Positions 31,692 to 41,222 of a stretch of DNA of 64,000 nucleotides are shown here, in pieces. A model generated the notes under the pieces. It made no database searches. It was given only the letters and a program-made list of their open reading frames with translations, and had not been told where the DNA came from. The first letter of the stretch is position 1; each line of letters begins with the position of its first letter. Source of the stretch: Lewinellaceae bacterium (lineage in GTDB: Bacteria > Bacteroidota > Bacteroidia > Chitinophagales > Saprospiraceae); NCBI GenBank assembly GCA_016719605.1, contig JADJYW010000001.1, positions 496,001-560,000 of the forward strand, in the 5' to 3' direction. The position numbers and the translations under genes were made by a program.

Positions 31692-34283
31692 TTATTGGTT
31701 TTTGCGCAGCACTATTTTTTCCAATTCCACGGCCACAAAAACCACCGCAGATACCGCCAGCACGATGCTCAGTTCTTCCAGCGTCAAGGGTTCCGTTTTG
31801 AAAATTGGATTCAGAAACGGGACATAAATCGTGGCTAATTGTAGCGCAAAAGTCAGCAATACCGCACCGAACAGCGGCAGGTTGGAGGCCAGCCCCTGCC
31901 GGAACAGCGACTCCGTTTCGGAACGGATAGCCAGAACGTGCGCCATCTGGCTGAAACTGAGCACGGAGAATACCATAGTCTGCCAGTGCGTGTGCCCGGC
32001 GCGAATGGCCCAGGTTTGGGTGCCGATGCACAGGGCGCCGATCAGGAAACCCACCCAGATAATGTGTCGCCCCAGTCCGCCCGCAAAAACGCTTTCCCCA
32101 GCAGGACGGGGCGGGCGTTTCATGATACCTTTTTCAGCGGGTTCGGCAGCAAGGGCGATGCTCGGCAGGCCGTCGGAAACCAGGTTGATCCACAAAATAT
32201 GGATGGGCAGCAGCGGAATGGGCAGCCCCAAAAACGGGGCCAGCAGGAGTGTCCACAATTCGCCGGAATTGCCGGTCATGATGTAGCGGATGAACTTGCG
32301 GATGTTGTCAAAAATGCGCCTGCCCTGCTTGACGGCCTTTACGATGGTGGCAAAATTGTCGTCCAGCAGAATCATGTCGGAGGCCTCTTTGGTCACGTCG
32401 GCGCCGGTGATGCCCATGGCCACGCCAATGTCCGAGCGTTTCAGCGCCGGCGCATCGTTGACGCCGTCGCCCGTCATGGCTACAAAATGACCCTTGTCCT
32501 GCAACGCCCGCACGATACTCAGTTTTTGTTCGGGCGACACACGCGCATACACCCGGATGTGCTCGACTTTTTCTGAAAATTCCTGCGGCGACATGGCTGC
32601 CAGTTCTGCGCCGGTGACGACGAGGTCGTCGCTTGATTCGAGAATGCCGAGGCGTCGGGCGATGTTTTGGGCCGTAAGCAGGTAGTCGCCGGTAATCATC
32701 ACAGGCCGGATACCCGCTGTTTTGCATTCGTGTACCGCCTGCTTCGCTTCTTCCCGCGGGGGGTCTATCAGCCCGGCAATACCGATCATGGTCAGATCGC
32801 GCTCCAGGGTTTGGTGCGCCATTTCGGCAGGCAATTCAGGCAGCCGGCGCATGGCAAAGCCGAGCACGCGCAGCCCTGTTTCGGCCATCGTGTCGCCCTG
32901 CTGCATCCAGCGTTTTTTTTCGTCGGGGGCAAGCCCTGTTGTTTTGTCGAGCAGCACATCAAGTGCCCCTTTGGTGAAAGCGATGTAGACCGATCCGTGG
33001 CGGTGGATGGTGGTCATGGCCTTGCGGTCGGCATCAAACGGGATTTCGGCTACGCGGGGGAAGTCGGTTTGCTCCAGATCGTTTTTGGCAAACCACTGGT
33101 TTTTGGCTGCCTCGTACAGGGCTGTTTCGGTGGGGTCGCCAATGGGGGCGCCGTTGTCTGCTTCCGTCACGTCGTTGCACAGGGCCATGGCCCGAAGCAG
33201 CCAGGCGGTGCGCTCGTCGGTGTCGGGCGTGACGGCATCGGGTGGAAAACGGTCGGCGCCGGTGGAGATTTCCTGCACCGCCATTTTGTTGAGCGTGAGC
33301 GTGCCGGTTTTGTCGGTGCAGATGTAGGTGACGGAGCCGAGGGTTTCCACGGCGGGCAGGCGGCGCACGAGGGCTTTACCGCGAACCATACGCCGGGCGC
33401 CGAGCGCCAGGGCGATGGTGATGACGGCGGGCAGGGCCTCGGGGATGGCGGCCACCGCCAGCGAAATGGCCGTGAGCAACATGAGCATGGGCGGCTCGCC
33501 GCGCAGGTAGCCAAAACCAAAATACGCCACGCAGATCAGCAGGATGATGTACGAGAGGTTTTTGCCAAAAGCCGTCAAGCGTTTTTGGAGCGGCGTAGCC
33601 TGCTCGTCTTCCTGGAGCATACGAGCGATACTGCCCAGTTCAGTGTTCATGCCGGTGGCTACGGCGAAGCCGACTGCCCGACCGTAGGTGACGTTGGTGC
33701 CTTTGTAGGCCATATTCCGGCGGTCGCCGAGGCTGATTTCGTGGCCCGTCAGGGTGTCGGCGTGTTTGTCCACAGGGTGTGATTCGCCGGTGAGCGACGC
33801 CTCCTCTACTTGCAGGTTGTGCACTTCAAACAGTCGAATATCGGCGGGCACGATATTGCCGGCTTCGAGGGTCACCACGTCGCCGGGCACGAGGCCGGTG
33901 GCCGGTATCTGGGCCGAGTGGCCGTCGCGGAGGCCGGAGGCACTCTGGGCGGCCATTTTTTTCAGGGCATCCATGGCCTTTTCGGCGCGGTACTCCTGTA
34001 CAAAACCAATGACGGCATTGGCCAGCACAATGGTGAGGATGACGATGGTATCGGCTAAATCGCCCACGATGCCGGAGATAACCGCAGCAGCCATCAGCAC
34101 GAGGATCATAAAATCGGAGAACTGGCGCAGGAAAACCCGCCAGAGGGGGACTTTCTTTTTGGCTTCCAGTTCGTTCGGCCCGTACTGGCCGAGGCGCTCG
34201 GTGGCTTGCGTTGTGGTCAGCCCCTTTTCGGTGGCATCGAGCAGGGCGCGGATTTCGGTGAGCGGGAGGAGATGCCAGTTCAT
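31692..34283 (-). CDS. P-type cation ATPase, calcium (PMCA) type
   Basis: 863 residues. The phosphorylated Asp324 is in CTDKTGTLTLNKM; TGESHPVDK is the actuator motif, MTGDGVNDAPALKRSDIGVAMG the hinge, and AIPEALPAVITIALALGARRM in helix 4 fits calcium-type (P2A/P2B) pumps rather than heavy-metal ones. The N-terminal cation ATPase domain and the C-terminal four-helix domain (HILWINLVSDGLPSIALAAE) are both present. It exports Ca2+ (or possibly Mn2+) across the inner membrane using ATP. Confidence 0.9.
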   Translation of the reverse strand: MNWHLLPLTEIRALLDATEKGLTTTQATERLGQYGPNELEAKKKVPLWRVFLRQFSDFMILVLMAAAVISGIVGDLADTIVILTIVLANAVIGFVQEYRAEKAMDALKKMAAQSASGLRDGHSAQIPATGLVPGDVVTLEAGNIVPADIRLFEVHNLQVEEASLTGESHPVDKHADTLTGHEISLGDRRNMAYKGTNVTYGRAVGFAVATGMNTELGSIARMLQEDEQATPLQKRLTAFGKNLSYIILLICVAYFGFGYLRGEPPMLMLLTAISLAVAAIPEALPAVITIALALGARRMVRGKALVRRLPAVETLGSVTYICTDKTGTLTLNKMAVQEISTGADRFPPDAVTPDTDERTAWLLRAMALCNDVTEADNGAPIGDPTETALYEAAKNQWFAKNDLEQTDFPRVAEIPFDADRKAMTTIHRHGSVYIAFTKGALDVLLDKTTGLAPDEKKRWMQQGDTMAETGLRVLGFAMRRLPELPAEMAHQTLERDLTMIGIAGLIDPPREEAKQAVHECKTAGIRPVMITGDYLLTAQNIARRLGILESSDDLVVTGAELAAMSPQEFSEKVEHIRVYARVSPEQKLSIVRALQDKGHFVAMTGDGVNDAPALKRSDIGVAMGITGADVTKEASDMILLDDNFATIVKAVKQGRRIFDNIRKFIRYIMTGNSGELWTLLLAPFLGLPIPLLPIHILWINLVSDGLPSIALAAEPAEKGIMKRPPRPAGESVFAGGLGRHIIWVGFLIGALCIGTQTWAIRAGHTHWQTMVFSVLSFSQMAHVLAIRSETESLFRQGLASNLPLFGAVLLTFALQLATIYVPFLNPIFKTEPLTLEELSIVLAVSAVVFVAVELEKIVLRKNQ

Positions 34284-34306
34284 GGGAGCGGGTTAAATCA
34301 GCCTGT

Positions 34307-34816
34307 TTATTTACGATTCAATTCAAATTCTTTCACAATGTTCCACTTTTTTCCGGCGGCCTCCTGTTCAATCAGGCTGATTTGTCTGAATTCTATTGTG
34401 ATAGGAAATCTGCTTCCGGTAATATGGTCAAATATCGTATCCGTACAAGTAGCGTTTCTGGGGTGTATCAAGGTAATGTGTGGTTCATGCCATCTCGGCT
34501 TTTCGATTAACCCTTTTAAAATGGCTTCTCGGAGTTTTTGAAAGGGGCTATTGCGGCCAATTGCTGGAATCAAAACACCTTTTCCATCTGAAAATCTGAC
34601 GGGTCTTCCAAAATCAATAGTGATGTAACCTCGGTCTAACTGTTCCAGATTCAGGATCACTTGTTCGATTTGTTCCAGTTCGTCTTCCCGGCACAGTGTC
34701 ACATGCCCCTTGATTAATTCATATTGCTCGGAGTTAAATGCTTTGCGAGTTCTTTCAATTGATTCGGATGCGTGCGCATCAATGAAAAGTGTTAGTTGTA
34801 TCCGTTTTGTATCCAT
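34307..34816 (-). CDS. 2H phosphoesterase (2'-5' RNA ligase-like, LigT superfamily)
   Basis: 169 residues from the ATG at 34816 (MDTKRIQLTLFIDAHAS); the longer frame to 34972 runs through an inverted repeat. The two catalytic H-x-T motifs are GHVTLCRE and EPHITLIHP, as in 2H phosphoesterases, which hydrolyse cyclic phosphates or 2'-5' bonds in RNA. The substrate is unknown. The gene is clearly more AT-rich than the ATPase gene next to it, consistent with separate origin. Confidence 0.8.
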   Translation of the reverse strand: MDTKRIQLTLFIDAHASESIERTRKAFNSEQYELIKGHVTLCREDELEQIEQVILNLEQLDRGYITIDFGRPVRFSDGKGVLIPAIGRNSPFQKLREAILKGLIEKPRWHEPHITLIHPRNATCTDTIFDHITGSRFPITIEFRQISLIEQEAAGKKWNIVKEFELNRK

Positions 34817-34915
34817 TTCGAGTTGAGTCGGGCATCTGCCTATTGAAAATTGCTTTGGAGCATGAAAGGTAACGCAGCCGTGCCGCCCGGCCAAATGGTG
34901 CGCTGGGAGGTGGTG

Positions 34916-35044
34916 GCAAATCCCGAGTAATGGAACACGGATTAAACGGATGCAGGCAACACGGATTTTCACGGATTTATTTAAGGAAACTGTGAAAATC
35001 TGTCTCTAATCTGTGTGATCCGTGTTCCATTACTCGGGATTTGC
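34916..35044. repeat. 129-bp element with 27-bp perfect inverted ends
   Basis: Arms 34916-34942 and 35018-35044 are exact inverted copies (GCAAATCCCGAGTAATGGAA and seven further bases inward). The interior contains ACACGGATT/CACGGATT words and a second imperfect inverted repeat. It has the look of a small non-autonomous palindromic element. The rest of 34817-35116 holds nothing else that I can assign. Confidence 0.8.
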
Positions 35045-35116
35045 GACTACCGAACGGCGAAGGCTTACACGATAAGTATCGTGGTTGAAACGTACAAAGC
35101 GTGAAATGCGCCATGC

Positions 35117-36166
35117 TCATTGCCGGTAGATACGCAGCACGGGCCGAAAACCCACTGTGGAACTCGCGCGATCCGGATGTTGAATTTTCAGGACGCCGAT
35201 TTGCATGTAAAACGGCTCATCGGCCCAGGAGCCGCCTTTGACTATTTTGTAATCATCGTATTTCCCGGGCGGAAAAAGTGGGGTGTACCGCTCCAACACC
35301 TCCGGATTATCCTCAAACTTCAACTGTGCCGCTGCCAGGCGGACCGTATCCACCGAATAATTATCCATGGTCCACTCCGCCACGTTGCCGGCCATTTGAT
35401 AAAGCCCGTACCCGTTTGCTTTAAAAGAATGCACCGGCATGGTGTACAGACCGCCATCAGAAGGATGTGCGGTCAAATCAAACTGTTGAGGTGTCCTGAT
35501 CGGGCCGGAATTGCAAGACAGTTGAAATCCGCGCCCGGAAGGGTGGGGCGCTAAAAAGCCGCCTTTCCATGGGAAGATATTGACATTCCTGATTTTGCCC
35601 TCTTTTCCAGTTGGGCCGGGTCCGGCTGCGGCGTATTGCCATTCCGTTTCGCCAGGCAATCCAATTTCTACCGTATATCCGCTTCCTTCCAGCAGGGCGT
35701 TCACTTGCCCGGTTTTCCATTGACAAAATCGTATGGCCTGGTACCAGGTTATCCCGATGGCAGGGTATTGCTGAAAGGCAGGTGTTTTATAGTAATGCAG
35801 GGTCATCGGTTCGTTGTAGGCGTAGGGATAATCTTTCGTCCATACGGCCGAGTCATACTTATTCTGCAGGTCTCCGGTTTCCTCGTAAAACCGGAGATAT
35901 TCTTCCACCGTTATTTCAAAACGACTCATGTAGAAACTATCCACTGTCGCAGTGACCGGGAACTGGAATTGCAGGCTGTCATATCCGTTGTACACGTTTT
36001 TAGTATATGTGCCGGCGGGGATGAGTACAAAATTTTCAAGCATGGCCCGGGCAGGTTTGGGCAACACCCGCAGCGGGAGAGTTTGGCTAAAAAGGTTGGC
36101 GGCGAAGCAGACAAGTGCGAGGAGGTTTAAAATCAGCGAGCGTGTTGTGTTTCCGGCTAATGTCAT
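35117..36166 (-). CDS. SUMF1/formylglycine-generating-enzyme-fold secreted protein
   Basis: 349 residues with a signal peptide (ILNLLALVCFAANLFSQ). FGE-sulfatase domain features: FVLIPAGTYT, SFYMSRFEITVEEYLRFYEETGD, PAIGITWYQAIRFCQWK, GLPGETEWQYAA, MAGNVAEWTMDN, KGGSWAD and the closing GFRPVLRIYRQ. The two adjacent catalytic cysteines of true FGE are not obvious near the C-terminus, so it is more likely a structural or GldK-like relative than a sulfatase activator. Its GC content is lower than that of the flanking regions. Confidence 0.8.
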   Translation of the reverse strand: MTLAGNTTRSLILNLLALVCFAANLFSQTLPLRVLPKPARAMLENFVLIPAGTYTKNVYNGYDSLQFQFPVTATVDSFYMSRFEITVEEYLRFYEETGDLQNKYDSAVWTKDYPYAYNEPMTLHYYKTPAFQQYPAIGITWYQAIRFCQWKTGQVNALLEGSGYTVEIGLPGETEWQYAAAGPGPTGKEGKIRNVNIFPWKGGFLAPHPSGRGFQLSCNSGPIRTPQQFDLTAHPSDGGLYTMPVHSFKANGYGLYQMAGNVAEWTMDNYSVDTVRLAAAQLKFEDNPEVLERYTPLFPPGKYDDYKIVKGGSWADEPFYMQIGVLKIQHPDRASSTVGFRPVLRIYRQ

Positions 36167-36322
36167 AGTTCAGGTTGCGTTTAAATTTTTACAAATTTAA
36201 GCATTGGTAGTGAGGGGAAAACCTTCTTCCCTAATCGCATGCAAGTCACAATCCCGGGCATCCAGAGTTTGTAAGACCTGGAAGGTTTCGTTCCAAACGA
36301 AAACCACTTTCCGCCGGGTATA

Positions 36323-36988
36323 TCACTCCCTTCTCTGTATCAACCGGAACGACCAGTACAAAATGTTCAAGAACAATCCCATGAACAACGTCATCCCCCA
36401 GGCGCGAGGATGGGCAAATGGGTTGATGATTCGTTCCCCAATAGCGTACATCAGCTGGAACGGCTCTGTGATGATGTCCCAACTGTTCCACCGCAGGTAG
36501 CGACCCAGATAAATTCCGAAGCTGCCGACAAACAGCAGGATAACCGATACCAGCGGTATCCATCTGTCGTGGCCTATGTGTTTGGCCGCGATGCGTTCAA
36601 TATCCCACAAACTCAGAAAGCCAAACAGTAACCCAGTCCAAGCGAACGACAAAATCAGCACCAGATCAAACCAGATCGGCATGGCAGATTTCAACCGAAG
36701 GTGGAACAAATCAGTCAGTATGTATGGGGCGTTGGGGAAAAACAACAGCCATGTTGCGAGCAACAGAAAAATCGTCCCCCTTTTTTTTCGAATGTTCGGG
36801 CTAATCAGCACCATCGTCGTACAGGCCCAAGGGATAAATGCCAGGAACAGGTTCCAGTTTAGAAAAAGAAACACTTTGGTATCGGTATACATAAACCGAA
36901 ATACGGACAACCCGAGGCAGCACAGCGTTAGTGTGCCCATGAAGAGGGTCTCTTGAAGTCTTTTGTGTTGCGTCAGTCGTTCAAACAT
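36323..36988 (-). CDS. DUF1361 family membrane protein
   Basis: 221 residues with about six membrane segments. VFLFLNWNLFLAFIPWACT and LLFFPNAPYILTDLFHLR are the family signature; YLGRYLRWNSWDI comes later. DUF1361 proteins are integral membrane proteins of unknown role. It sits in an AT-richer block with the SUMF1-like gene downstream, 156 bp apart. Confidence 0.82.
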   Translation of the reverse strand: MFERLTQHKRLQETLFMGTLTLCCLGLSVFRFMYTDTKVFLFLNWNLFLAFIPWACTTMVLISPNIRKKRGTIFLLLATWLLFFPNAPYILTDLFHLRLKSAMPIWFDLVLILSFAWTGLLFGFLSLWDIERIAAKHIGHDRWIPLVSVILLFVGSFGIYLGRYLRWNSWDIITEPFQLMYAIGERIINPFAHPRAWGMTLFMGLFLNILYWSFRLIQRRE

Positions 36989-37079
36989 GGGGGCAAGTTA
37001 CGGTTCGGAGATGTGGTCGTAAAAATTTGTCCAAGTTTTCCTACGGCCGCCTCAGTGAACCTTTTATAGCCCCCTCCCC

Positions 37080-38888
37080 TCACCGCACCAGCGTCACATC
37101 CCCCCGAAACTGCTCCGTCGCGCCATCCACAAACTCGATTTCGGCGAAATAAACGAATACCGCGGGCGGCGCCTTGTCGCCGTTGATGCGGCCGTCCCAG
37201 CCCAGCGCAGGGTCGTTGGGCGCCAGGTCGTTTTGCTCCACAATGGCGCGGCCCCAGCGGCTAAATACCCGAAACGTACGCACCCGCACCACATCGGGAC
37301 CGCAAAAGACACGAAACACGGCATTGTCCGCAGGCGACTCGGGCGCAAACACGTTGGGGATGTACACCCGTCGGTCGCGCTCCACCACGACGGTACGCGC
37401 ATCGGTGGCCCGGCAGCCGTTGGAGTCCAGCACCGTCACTTCGTAGCGAAAGGAGTTCAGGGGCAAGTACATGCAGGTATCGCAGAGCATATCGGGCAGC
37501 AGGGGCGCCGTCACGAGGGTTTGCTTGCGGCGCGTGGGGTCGCTGAGAGCGGCGTCTTGCCACAAGCCCACCGGCTCGCCGAGGTGAATCGTGATGTCGG
37601 GCGGCAAGGCCAGCACGAGGTCGGCCGGCTCCATCACGGTGACGATGGTGTCCTTTTCGCAGCCGTCCGAGGCCTGCACGGTGAGCAGGTGGTCGCCGGG
37701 CGGCAGGTGTCGGAACTCGGGCACCAGTTGAAATACTCCGTCGTCCAGCGCAAACACGAACGGCGCTGCGCCGCCGGCGACAGCGCCGATCTGCAGGATG
37801 CCGTCGTTTTTCCCGAAACAGGTGATGTGCCGCAGGTCCAGTCCAACCCCCGAGGGCAATTCCGGCTCGCCGACGCGCACGGTGGCGCTGGACGAACAGC
37901 CGGTTACTGTATTCGTGGCCGCGAAGGTGTATATCCCGGTTTGGTTTACCCGCGCCAGCGGGGCATTTGCTCCGGAAACGATGTTGCCGGTGCTGTCTGC
38001 TGTCCACTGGTACTGGTAGTTTGCCGGAGGCGAAATCTCTACGCGCAGGCGGGCCGTACCGTCGGTGCAGCCGATGCCGACGAGGGTGTCCGTCGTTAGC
38101 ACGGGCCGGTGCGTGTCGTCAAGGATATTGATAAAAATGCTCCCCGTGCAGGGCGGATTGGCGCGGCAGGCATTGGCGGCCTGTACGCACAGGTTGCCGC
38201 TCTGGGTACCGAGCGTCACCTGCACGATGTTGCCCCCGGCGGCGGCGGCCACCGTGGCGGGCACGGGCATACCGTTGACAAGGGTACCGGGCGGACCGTC
38301 CCAGATGTAGGCGCCGGCGCCGAAAACGGGCGGCACGACGTAGGTGAACACAGCCCCGGGGCAGCCCTCGGCTTTGCCCACGATGTTCGGCTGCACGGTG
38401 CCCATCGGCGGCTCGTACACGGCTTCTTTGGGCGACACACTCACGAAAAAATCACACTGGTCGCCGGCGTACCCGTCAATGAGCATGAAGTAGCTATGCC
38501 CCGGCGTGAGCGACACGGTGATGGTCACGGGCACATTTCCGCCGTCTTCTTTGCCTTTGTCGCAGGCAATTGGCGGCTGGGTACAGTCTTCGTACAGGGC
38601 GATTTGAACGCCGTTGCCGTCGCTGCAATCCGTGGGAAGTATCGTAAACGTGGCCGAAACAGCGCCGGCGATGAAGCCTATCCACTGGGCGTTTTCGACG
38701 GTGCCGCAAAACGCGGTGGCCGGCCCCGATGGGTAACCCGCCGTGGAACCGTAAAAACCGTCGAAATTGCAGGAAATGCAGGCCTGTTCGCAAATGGTGG
38801 CCGAGGCAGTGCCGTTGCAAGCGACCGGGAGCTGGGTGTGGGCGAAGATTGGGGCGAAGGCGATGAGCAGGAAGATTAGTCGGTACAT
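37080..38888 (-). CDS. T9SS type B secreted protein (gliding-motility C-terminal domain)
   Basis: 602 residues with a signal peptide (MYRLIFLLIAFAPIFAHTQ). The N-terminal part has Cys-rich CNGTASATICEQACISCNFD and a DPP4/reprolysin-like beta domain often seen in Saprospiria surface proteins. A SprB-type repeat is visible (HITCFGKNDGILQIGAVAGG). The C-terminal 90 residues are the CHU_C/type B sorting domain: VYIPNVFAPESPADNAVFRV, FRVFSRWGRAIVE, GWDGRINGDKAP and a final RGDVTLVR. The protein should be exported by the type IX system and attached to or released from the cell surface. Role unknown, perhaps adhesion. Confidence 0.87.
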   Translation of the reverse strand: MYRLIFLLIAFAPIFAHTQLPVACNGTASATICEQACISCNFDGFYGSTAGYPSGPATAFCGTVENAQWIGFIAGAVSATFTILPTDCSDGNGVQIALYEDCTQPPIACDKGKEDGGNVPVTITVSLTPGHSYFMLIDGYAGDQCDFFVSVSPKEAVYEPPMGTVQPNIVGKAEGCPGAVFTYVVPPVFGAGAYIWDGPPGTLVNGMPVPATVAAAAGGNIVQVTLGTQSGNLCVQAANACRANPPCTGSIFINILDDTHRPVLTTDTLVGIGCTDGTARLRVEISPPANYQYQWTADSTGNIVSGANAPLARVNQTGIYTFAATNTVTGCSSSATVRVGEPELPSGVGLDLRHITCFGKNDGILQIGAVAGGAAPFVFALDDGVFQLVPEFRHLPPGDHLLTVQASDGCEKDTIVTVMEPADLVLALPPDITIHLGEPVGLWQDAALSDPTRRKQTLVTAPLLPDMLCDTCMYLPLNSFRYEVTVLDSNGCRATDARTVVVERDRRVYIPNVFAPESPADNAVFRVFCGPDVVRVRTFRVFSRWGRAIVEQNDLAPNDPALGWDGRINGDKAPPAVFVYFAEIEFVDGATEQFRGDVTLVR

Positions 38889-38920
38889 GGGAAGGATAAA
38901 TGATGAACGATGAAGGATAA
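38889..38920 (-). repeat. TTATCCTTC/ATCGTTCATC leader of T9SS protein gene
   Basis: On the minus strand TTTATCCTTC occurs twice around ATCGTTCATC and ends three bases before the ATG. It shares ATCGTTCATC with the leader at 4.70 kb. Confidence 0.65.
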
Positions 38921-38935
38921 ATTTTGGGAGGTAGC

Positions 38936-40582
38936 CTACCGCGCTACGCTCAGTTTTACTACGTCGGCCTGGCCGTTTCGGGTGTTTTCCAGCCGCACGA
39001 AGTACGGCCCGGGTGCTACCTGCGACACATCGAAGTGGTAAAAATTGACGCCTGCTTGCACGCGCACCCGCTGCATGGACACGAGTGCTCCGCCGAGACT
39101 GTGCAGCGAAAGCAGCGCTTCGCCGTCGGACCGACAGAGAAACGATACCTGGGTGCGGTAGTTGGCCGGGTTGGGAAACACCTGCAAGGGGCGTGTTTCC
39201 GGCACCCGGTCAAACACGTCGGTGGCGATGTAGCAATCGGGCGGAACAGTGTAGGCGCTGCTCACGATGGGCATTTTGGCGTAGCCTTCAAACATGGTTT
39301 GTTCCAAAACGTAGTTGCTGGCTCCGAGCCAGTCCTGGAGCAGTGTGGTGAACACCTGCCGGTAGTCGAACTGCTGCCCCTGCAACTGGTTGCCGTTGGC
39401 TAAGTTGCTGAGGTTCACATTGGTGCCATGCACACCGCCGGCGAGTGCTTTTCCAATAATAAACATAGGCGCAAGGGTGCCGTGGTCGGTGCCGGCGGAA
39501 CCGTTTTCGCGGGCGTTCCGGCCAAATTCCGAAAAGGTGCAGGAAACCACTTTGTCCGCCAGATCGAGGCCCTCCAGGTCGTCGTAAAAAAACTTGACGG
39601 CCTCGGCCAGATTGCGCAGCAGGTCGGCATGGCGACCCAGCACGATGGTGCCTTCGGGCGGAATCTGGGAGCCGTGCGTGTCGAAACCGCCCATCGAACA
39701 CAGGTATATTTTGGTTTTACAACCGCCTTTGATGAGCCGCGCCACGGTTTTCAACTGATTGGCGAGGCCCGTTTGCGGGTAGCCCGTGCTGGCATTGCTG
39801 CCGGCGTCAAAAGCCTGGGTGATGTACTGCGAGTACTGGTCCACGCTGTCTTCCACGCCCATGATGTAGCGCAGTTCGTCGCCGTACTCGGAGTCGGGAG
39901 CGTTCAGCAGGGGCGCGCCGCCGATGGTCTGCACCAGCGAGTAAAACCCGTCGGGGTCCTGGCCGTACAGGTTGATCGAGTTCTGGTGCTCGGTTTCGGT
40001 GTGGAAACCGAGCGACGGGTAGGGGTCGCCGATCTGGATACCGAGGGGGTAAAGCATATCGGGAATGGGCGTTCCCATGACGTCGGGGTACATGGCATTG
40101 AGCGCGCGGCCCATCCAGCCGGAGCGGATTTTGGAGCCATCGAGCGTGCCATCGCCGCCGGACAGCCACAGGTCGGTGCTTTTGAAGTGCGACTGGTTCA
40201 GGTTTTCGTAACCCACGCCTTGCACCACGTTGAGCCAGCCCTTGTCGTACAGGGCTTTGAAACCGGCCATAACCGGGTGCAAACCCACCTGATCGGCGCC
40301 GGGCAAGGTGTTGTCCAACCGGATGAAGCGCTCGGGTCCGGTGTCCGGGATTTTGATGACGGGCCGCAGGTTGGCGTACACGTCGTACTGGGGAATAGGG
40401 ATGACGGTGTTCACGCCGTCGTTGCCGCCTTTGAGTTGGATGAGCACGAGCACGCGGTCTTCCACGTCCTCGCAGTCGGCCATGATGCGGGCCATTTTGG
40501 TGTTGGAAAACGGCCGCATGGCGTGACCATTCACGACGAAGGAGGAGAGGCCTGCTATTTTGAGAAAATTACGTCTTTTCAT
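38936..40582 (-). CDS. DUF1501 protein with Tat-like signal and T9SS type A domain
   Basis: 548 residues. It begins MKRRNFLKIAGLSSFVVNG, close to a twin-arginine signal. The DUF1501 region includes VLVLIQLKGGNDGVNTVIPI, IYLCSMGGFDTHGSQ and CTFSEFGRNARENGSAGTDHG, related to the alkaline phosphatase/sulfatase fold. The last 80 residues form a type A sorting domain (VFPNPANYRTQVSF ... GPYFVRLENTRNGQADVVKLSV). DUF1501 proteins are usually paired with a DUF1800 protein, here at 41.25 kb, but the pair is split by a plus-strand four-helix-bundle gene and repeats. Confidence 0.87.
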   Translation of the reverse strand: MKRRNFLKIAGLSSFVVNGHAMRPFSNTKMARIMADCEDVEDRVLVLIQLKGGNDGVNTVIPIPQYDVYANLRPVIKIPDTGPERFIRLDNTLPGADQVGLHPVMAGFKALYDKGWLNVVQGVGYENLNQSHFKSTDLWLSGGDGTLDGSKIRSGWMGRALNAMYPDVMGTPIPDMLYPLGIQIGDPYPSLGFHTETEHQNSINLYGQDPDGFYSLVQTIGGAPLLNAPDSEYGDELRYIMGVEDSVDQYSQYITQAFDAGSNASTGYPQTGLANQLKTVARLIKGGCKTKIYLCSMGGFDTHGSQIPPEGTIVLGRHADLLRNLAEAVKFFYDDLEGLDLADKVVSCTFSEFGRNARENGSAGTDHGTLAPMFIIGKALAGGVHGTNVNLSNLANGNQLQGQQFDYRQVFTTLLQDWLGASNYVLEQTMFEGYAKMPIVSSAYTVPPDCYIATDVFDRVPETRPLQVFPNPANYRTQVSFLCRSDGEALLSLHSLGGALVSMQRVRVQAGVNFYHFDVSQVAPGPYFVRLENTRNGQADVVKLSVAR

Positions 40583-40589
40583 GATAAAA

Positions 40590-40638
40590 AGGTTGGAGGG
40601 TTTCGGGTTAGAAGGTTTCGGGTTAGGGGGCGGGTTGG
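40590..40638 (-). repeat. 15-bp repeat leader of DUF1501 gene; left flank of four-helix gene
   Basis: On the minus strand it reads CTAACCCGAAACCTTCTAAC and then CCGAAACCCTCCAACC, ending eight bases before the DUF1501 start. The unit AACCCGAAACCTTCT is identical to the units at 41.15-41.25 kb but in opposite orientation. Confidence 0.8.
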
Positions 40639-40727
40639 ATATATGAGGTTTATTTAAATTTCTAACCAGTGTGCCCTATGGTGAACGTGTGATTTAGTTT
40701 TGAATAATTTTTACGAAAATCTGGAAC

Positions 40728-41222
40728 ATGACTTTTAAACGATTTGAAGAAATTGATGCCTGGAAACTGGCTCGCGAACTCTGTAAGATAGTCAGACAGT
40801 ACACGGAAAAGGAGAATTTTTCAAGGGATTGGGAGTTACGCCGGCAAATTCGGAGTTCGTCAGGCTCTGCGATGGACTGTATTGCCGAGGGCTTCGAGCG
40901 CGGCAGCAACCGGGAGTTCAGGTATTTTCTTGGTATCGCTAAAGGTTCTTGTGGTGAAGTTCGATCCCAAGGTTACCGAGCATTAGACTACGGATATGTC
41001 TCCGAAGAAGAACGAGCTGGAATGGATCAATTAGCCAACCGAACCAGTGCTGCAATTCAGGGATTGATTGATTACCTGAATAAGACAGAAATCAAAGGAC
41101 AGCGGCACTTCATTCGTCCTCAATCTTCCGATCAATATTTCCCAGCAACCCCTAACCCGAAACCTTCTAACCCGAAACCTTCTAACCCGAAACCTTCTAA
41201 CCCGAAACCTTCTAACCCGTAA
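40728..41222 (+). CDS. Four helix bundle protein (S23/bIVP family)
   Basis: 164 residues. The family pattern is plain: RFEEIDAWKLARELCKIV, ELRRQIRSSSGSAMDCIAEG, SNREFRYFLGIAKGSCGEV and a closing helix GLIDYLNKTEIKG; the fold is that of 23S rRNA intervening-sequence proteins and Avd. The last 22 residues are NPKPS pentapeptides encoded by the 15-bp array behind the gene, and the stop is produced by a one-base variant of the unit (AACCCGTAACC). More AT-rich than its neighbours and oriented against them, it looks like an insertion between DUF1800 and DUF1501. Confidence 0.85.
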   Translation: MTFKRFEEIDAWKLARELCKIVRQYTEKENFSRDWELRRQIRSSSGSAMDCIAEGFERGSNREFRYFLGIAKGSCGEVRSQGYRALDYGYVSEEERAGMDQLANRTSAAIQGLIDYLNKTEIKGQRHFIRPQSSDQYFPATPNPKPSNPKPSNPKPSNPKPSNP

